NCBI GenBank assembly: GCA_043820265.1
Contig: JBDREA010000161.1
Coordinates: 1 to 9,407 of the forward strand
Length of the DNA: 9,407 nucleotides
Source of the DNA: JBDREA01 sp043820265
GTDB taxonomy: Archaea > Altiarchaeota > Altiarchaeia > IMC4 > JBDREA01
Direction of reading: 5' to 3'
Shown here: positions 6,692 to 9,407 of the stretch, one piece after another
Numbering within the stretch: position 1 is the stretch's first letter
How the letters are laid out: every line of letters starts with the position of its first letter
The notes under the pieces: generated by a model
What the model saw: only the letters and a program-made list of their open reading frames with translations
Told to the model about the DNA's origin: nothing
Database searches by the model: none
Position numbers and translations under genes: made by a program

Positions 6692-7901
6692 AAAATCGGA
6701 AAAACTGCAGATTAGAATTGTGAAGAGCAACCACTACCTTCAAGCATGCATCAAGGTACTGGATTACGCTGAATCTCAGGGCTACCGTGGATTCAGCAAA
6801 TTTGACGCCCTGAACAGCCCATACGTTAAGGCATTAACATTGGGCAATAAGTGGCTTCGAGGAGGCGCGGTCTTGTTTGTGAATGTTTTCCCCGTTAATC
6901 TTCGACCTATTATAGGTGTAAAGAAATCTGTGAATGCGAAAAGCATTTCTCTGTTTGCGCAATCCTATCTGGACGTATTCAAGATAACTGGCGATGAGAG
7001 ATATCTTCAAAAAGGGAGGTATTGTTTGGATTGGCTTTTAAAAAATCCCTCAAAAGGCTATTCTGGACTGTCATGGGGATATAACTTTGACTGGCAGAGT
7101 AGGCTATTTTACGCTCCAAAGTATACTCCAAATTGTGTTGTCACGGTCTTTGGGGGAGAAGCTTTGGTAAGAGCGTATGAAGAAACAGGGGACAAATCAT
7201 ATTTAGATCAAGCACAAGAATCCTCTAAATTCCTTCTACATGACCTACCCGTAATATACGAAGACGAAGAATCTAAGTGCACCTCCTATGTCCCCTGGAA
7301 GGTTTCATCTATTGTATTAAATATTAACGCCTTGGTTTCAGCATTTTTGGCTAAACTGGCAAAACACACGAATGGGGAAGACTATGGAATCGAAGCAAAG
7401 AAACTGATGCGCTACGTCCTAAACAACAAAACAGACTATAACGCCTGGTACTACACGTTTCCCCCAGGAGATTCCCACATCAGACATGACAACTACCACA
7501 CGGGCGGGATCTTGGATGCACTATTAGAATACATGCAATATACCGGGGAATACAACGAGGAGAGAACATATCTGAAAGGCCTGAAATACTACCGAGAAAA
7601 CCTGTTTAATGAGGATGGAGCCCCAAAATGGATGAACGATAAATCCCATCCGTATGATATCCATGGAGCAGCCCAAGGGATAATAACATTCAGCAAAGCC
7701 GCATCCATTCAAAAAGAATTCGGTGATTTCGCACATAAAATAGCAGACTGGACTCTTGAAAACTTATACAACGAAAGAGAAGGCTACTTTTACTACCAAC
7801 AAGGTAAATACTTCAAACATAAATTTTCACTGATGCGCTGGTGCAATGCATGGATGAGTAGAGCTTTGAGTGAATTGCTACTAAATGAAAAAAATGAATG
7901 A
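6672..7901 (+). CDS. Uncharacterised alpha/alpha-toroid (six-hairpin-glycosidase-like) protein
   Basis: This protein has 409 residues from ATG 6672. Repeated helical pairs with small-x-x-x-L-x-x-x-Y patterns, such as FAQSYLDVFKITGDERYLQK (95-114) and GGEALVRAYEETGDKSYLDQ (161-180), resemble the alpha/alpha barrel of six-hairpin glycosidases, uronyl hydrolases and the C-terminal domain of glucuronyl C5-epimerases. Likely active-site segments, rich in His, Asp and aromatic residues, are SWGYNFDWQSR (134-144), HDNYHTGGILDAL (272-284), HPYDIHGAAQG (326-336) and RWCNAWMSRA (389-398). No signal peptide is present, so it is probably cytosolic and acts on a precursor or lipid-linked intermediate rather than on exported polymer. 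Some homologues may carry a misleading delta-aminolevulinate dehydratase label; nothing here resembles HemB. A TTG at 6657 would add five residues. The gene overlaps DUF354 by 20 bases and the next methyltransferase by 17, suggesting translational coupling. Its reaction is unknown. Confidence 0.7.
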   Translation: MNSRKNKKSEKLQIRIVKSNHYLQACIKVLDYAESQGYRGFSKFDALNSPYVKALTLGNKWLRGGAVLFVNVFPVNLRPIIGVKKSVNAKSISLFAQSYLDVFKITGDERYLQKGRYCLDWLLKNPSKGYSGLSWGYNFDWQSRLFYAPKYTPNCVVTVFGGEALVRAYEETGDKSYLDQAQESSKFLLHDLPVIYEDEESKCTSYVPWKVSSIVLNINALVSAFLAKLAKHTNGEDYGIEAKKLMRYVLNNKTDYNAWYYTFPPGDSHIRHDNYHTGGILDALLEYMQYTGEYNEERTYLKGLKYYRENLFNEDGAPKWMNDKSHPYDIHGAAQGIITFSKAASIQKEFGDFAHKIADWTLENLYNEREGYFYYQQGKYFKHKFSLMRWCNAWMSRALSELLLNEKNE

Positions 7902-8643
7902 TTTAGAACAAGTGAAAAATTTTTGGGAAAGGAATCTTTGCCTAGACAAGTTTCTCAAAGAGAGGTATTTAACAAAAGAGTATTTCGAAGAATCGACAAG
8001 GTTAAGATACAAATACCACCACCATATCCCCCCTCTTGTTGATAGAATGAAGAAAAAATACCCTAAAAAAAATCCACGCCTCCTTGAAATCGGTGTGGGT
8101 ATGGGTACAGACCTTCAATTATTTTCGGAAAACGGATTTGATGTATCAGGCATAGACTTAACTGAAAAAGCGATAGTTACATCAAAAGCCCGTTTTTCCA
8201 TGTATGGCTTGGACTCGAATTTGATGACCGGCAATGCGGAACAATTAACTTTTGAAGATGACTCCTTCGATATTGTTTACTCGTTCGGTGTCTTACACCA
8301 CACCCCAGACATCATAAAAGCATGCCATGAGATACACAGAGTCCTAAAACCCGAAGGAACTTTTTTGCTGATGCTTTATAACTCCATTTCATTGAACCGG
8401 TTTGCCCACTGGGTGACTGGGATCGGGTTTGACGGTTCAAAAAATGATCCGTGCCCTATTGAGAGATCGTATACAAAATCTGAAGTTATGGCTATGTTAA
8501 GTTTTTTTGAAAGGATTGACATCTCTGTCGACTATCTTTTCGGCACAGGATGGGGAAAAGCCAACCTGTTTTTTCCAAAAGTCCTTCACCGTACCCTTGG
8601 AAAGATTATTGGATGGCATTTGATCATTGAGGCTGAAAAGTAG
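7885..8643 (+). CDS. Class I SAM-dependent methyltransferase (third of three)
   Basis: This 252-residue protein has an N-terminal helical segment, VKNFWERNLCLDKFLKERYL (10-29), followed by the methyltransferase core. Motif I is LLEIGVGMGTDLQLF (66-80), the acidic strand-2 end is D91 in SGIDLT (88-93), the motif II region is GNAEQLTFEDDSFDIVYS (116-133), and VLHHT (136-140) and VLKPEG (153-158) follow. This is a full canonical UbiE-like set, better preserved than in the 3373-4053 enzyme. The family often accompanies glycosyltransferases and AsnB-like genes in surface-polysaccharide clusters. Sugar or uronic-acid methylation is inferred; the acceptor is unknown. ATG 7885 overlaps the previous gene by 17 bases. 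A second in-frame ATG at 7894 would shorten the protein by three residues and leave an 8-base overlap. The AsnB-like gene follows after 30 bases. Confidence 0.85.
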   Translation: MKKMNDLEQVKNFWERNLCLDKFLKERYLTKEYFEESTRLRYKYHHHIPPLVDRMKKKYPKKNPRLLEIGVGMGTDLQLFSENGFDVSGIDLTEKAIVTSKARFSMYGLDSNLMTGNAEQLTFEDDSFDIVYSFGVLHHTPDIIKACHEIHRVLKPEGTFLLMLYNSISLNRFAHWVTGIGFDGSKNDPCPIERSYTKSEVMAMLSFFERIDISVDYLFGTGWGKANLFFPKVLHRTLGKIIGWHLIIEAEK

Positions 8644-8657
8644 GATGGTTCATCGAC

Positions 8658-8664
8658 GGGAGGG
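8658..8664 (+). promoter_or_regulatory. Shine-Dalgarno site of the AsnB-like gene
   Basis: GGGAGGG at 8658-8664 contains GGAGG about 10 bases before ATG 8674. It lies in the 30-base gap after the preceding stop and supports translation of this gene from the shared transcript. Confidence 0.5.
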
Positions 8665-8673
8665 AGTGGGAAT

Positions 8674-9407
8674 ATGTGCGGGATAACAGGTATTTATCGA
8701 TTTGACAAAGAGCCCGTTTCAGAGATTATGTTGAAAGACATGATGGAAACTCTGAAACATCGAGGTCCGGATGGCGAAGGGCACTACATAGATAATAGTA
8801 TTGGATTAGGACACCGGAGGTTGAGCATCATCGATTTATCAGAAGCAGGCAAACAGCCCATGTGCAATGAAGAGGAAAATATTTGGATAACATATAATGG
8901 AGAGGTATACAACTACGTCGAGTTGCGTGAAGAACTGATAAAATCGGGCCACACATTCAAATCAGAAACAGACACTGAAGTGATAATACATGCCTACGAA
9001 CAATATGGAACAGATTGTTTGAAGATGTTCAATGGCATGTTTGCGTTTGTATTATACGATAAAAAAAAGGGCATATTATTTGGAGCAAGGGATAGATATG
9101 GAATCAAACCATTCTACTACTACTTGGACTCAAACAAATTTGTCTTCGCATCCGAAATTAAAGCGATACTAAAAGACACAAAGATAGAAAGAAGTCAAAA
9201 CGACCAGATGATATTTGACTACTTAGTGTATAACCGCTACGACCACAGTGAGGAAACCTTCTTTAAGAATATTCGCAGACTTCCCCCTTCTCATTTCTTT
9301 AAAATTGAAAACAACGAATTGAAAATCGAGAAATGGTGGACTACAAGTATTAAAATAGGAAACAGCAAAGACCCGGAAAAAAATATTGCCCAGTTCAAGG
9401 AACTGTT
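8674..9407 (+). CDS. asnB: AsnB-type glutamine-hydrolysing amidotransferase, N-terminal part (3' end outside window)
   Basis: The frame runs from ATG 8674 through 244 codons with no stop to the window end. The start is fixed by MCGITG: Cys2 becomes the N-terminal nucleophile of class II glutaminases once Met is removed. Other conserved sites are HRGPDG (29-34), RRLSIIDL (48-55) with Arg49, YNGEVYNY (74-81) with the Asn75-Gly76 oxyanion pair, ETDTE (98-102) with Asp100, and GMFAFVLYD followed by ARDRYGIKPFYY. All glutaminase residues expected from E. coli AsnB are present, so ammonia release from glutamine looks intact. The ATP-dependent synthetase domain would lie downstream and is not visible; full-length relatives exceed 500 residues. 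In a glycan locus such proteins may amidate a uronic acid, as proposed for WbpS in Pseudomonas O-antigen synthesis, rather than make free asparagine. Which applies cannot be settled here. Confidence 0.92.
   Translation, partial: MCGITGIYRFDKEPVSEIMLKDMMETLKHRGPDGEGHYIDNSIGLGHRRLSIIDLSEAGKQPMCNEEENIWITYNGEVYNYVELREELIKSGHTFKSETDTEVIIHAYEQYGTDCLKMFNGMFAFVLYDKKKGILFGARDRYGIKPFYYYLDSNKFVFASEIKAILKDTKIERSQNDQMIFDYLVYNRYDHSEETFFKNIRRLPPSHFFKIENNELKIEKWWTTSIKIGNSKDPEKNIAQFKEL

Noticed and set aside
6672..7901. Annotation as delta-aminolevulinic acid dehydratase
   Set aside because: HemB is a TIM barrel with a Schiff-base lysine and usually a metal-site cluster; this protein shows helical-hairpin repeats and none of those motifs.

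Overview
The window is a gene-dense stretch of a surface-glycan (exopolysaccharide, S-layer glycan or N-glycan) biosynthesis locus, most likely from an archaeon. The evidence for archaea is indirect. There is a DUF354 protein of the type common in archaea, a flippase and a GT2 C-terminus that resemble archaeal family members, a TATA-like element in the one divergent promoter region, and frequent AGA/AGG and ATA codons. Several genes carry Shine-Dalgarno-like sites, so a bacterial host is not excluded. No rRNA, tRNA, CRISPR array, insertion sequence or integrase was seen.

Layout. (1) Positions 2-148 hold the last 48 codons of a membrane-anchored family 2 glycosyltransferase. (2) A plus-strand run follows: a two-domain oxidoreductase (197-2326), a class I SAM methyltransferase (2372-3355) and a second, short methyltransferase (3373-4053). 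Gaps are 17-48 bases, so this is probably one operon continuing from upstream. (3) A polysaccharide flippase of the Wzx/MATE type lies on the minus strand (4106-5551), convergent with that run. (4) A 99-base divergent region (5552-5650) contains a palindromic TATA-like element. (5) A second plus-strand run starts there: a DUF354 protein (5651-6691), an uncharacterised alpha/alpha-toroid-like protein (6672-7901), a third methyltransferase (7885-8643) and the glutaminase half of an AsnB-type amidotransferase (8674 to beyond the window end). Its first three genes overlap each other.

How the genes may work together (inference): the glycosyltransferase and the DUF354 protein would help build a lipid-linked glycan or its precursors. 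The two-domain oxidoreductase would modify a sugar by redox chemistry. The three methyltransferases would methylate sugars or sugar acids. The AsnB-like enzyme could amidate a uronic acid rather than make free asparagine. The flippase would move the lipid-linked product across the cytoplasmic membrane. The least understood component is the apparently cytosolic toroid protein at 6672-7901. No stretch longer than 300 bases lacks a gene.
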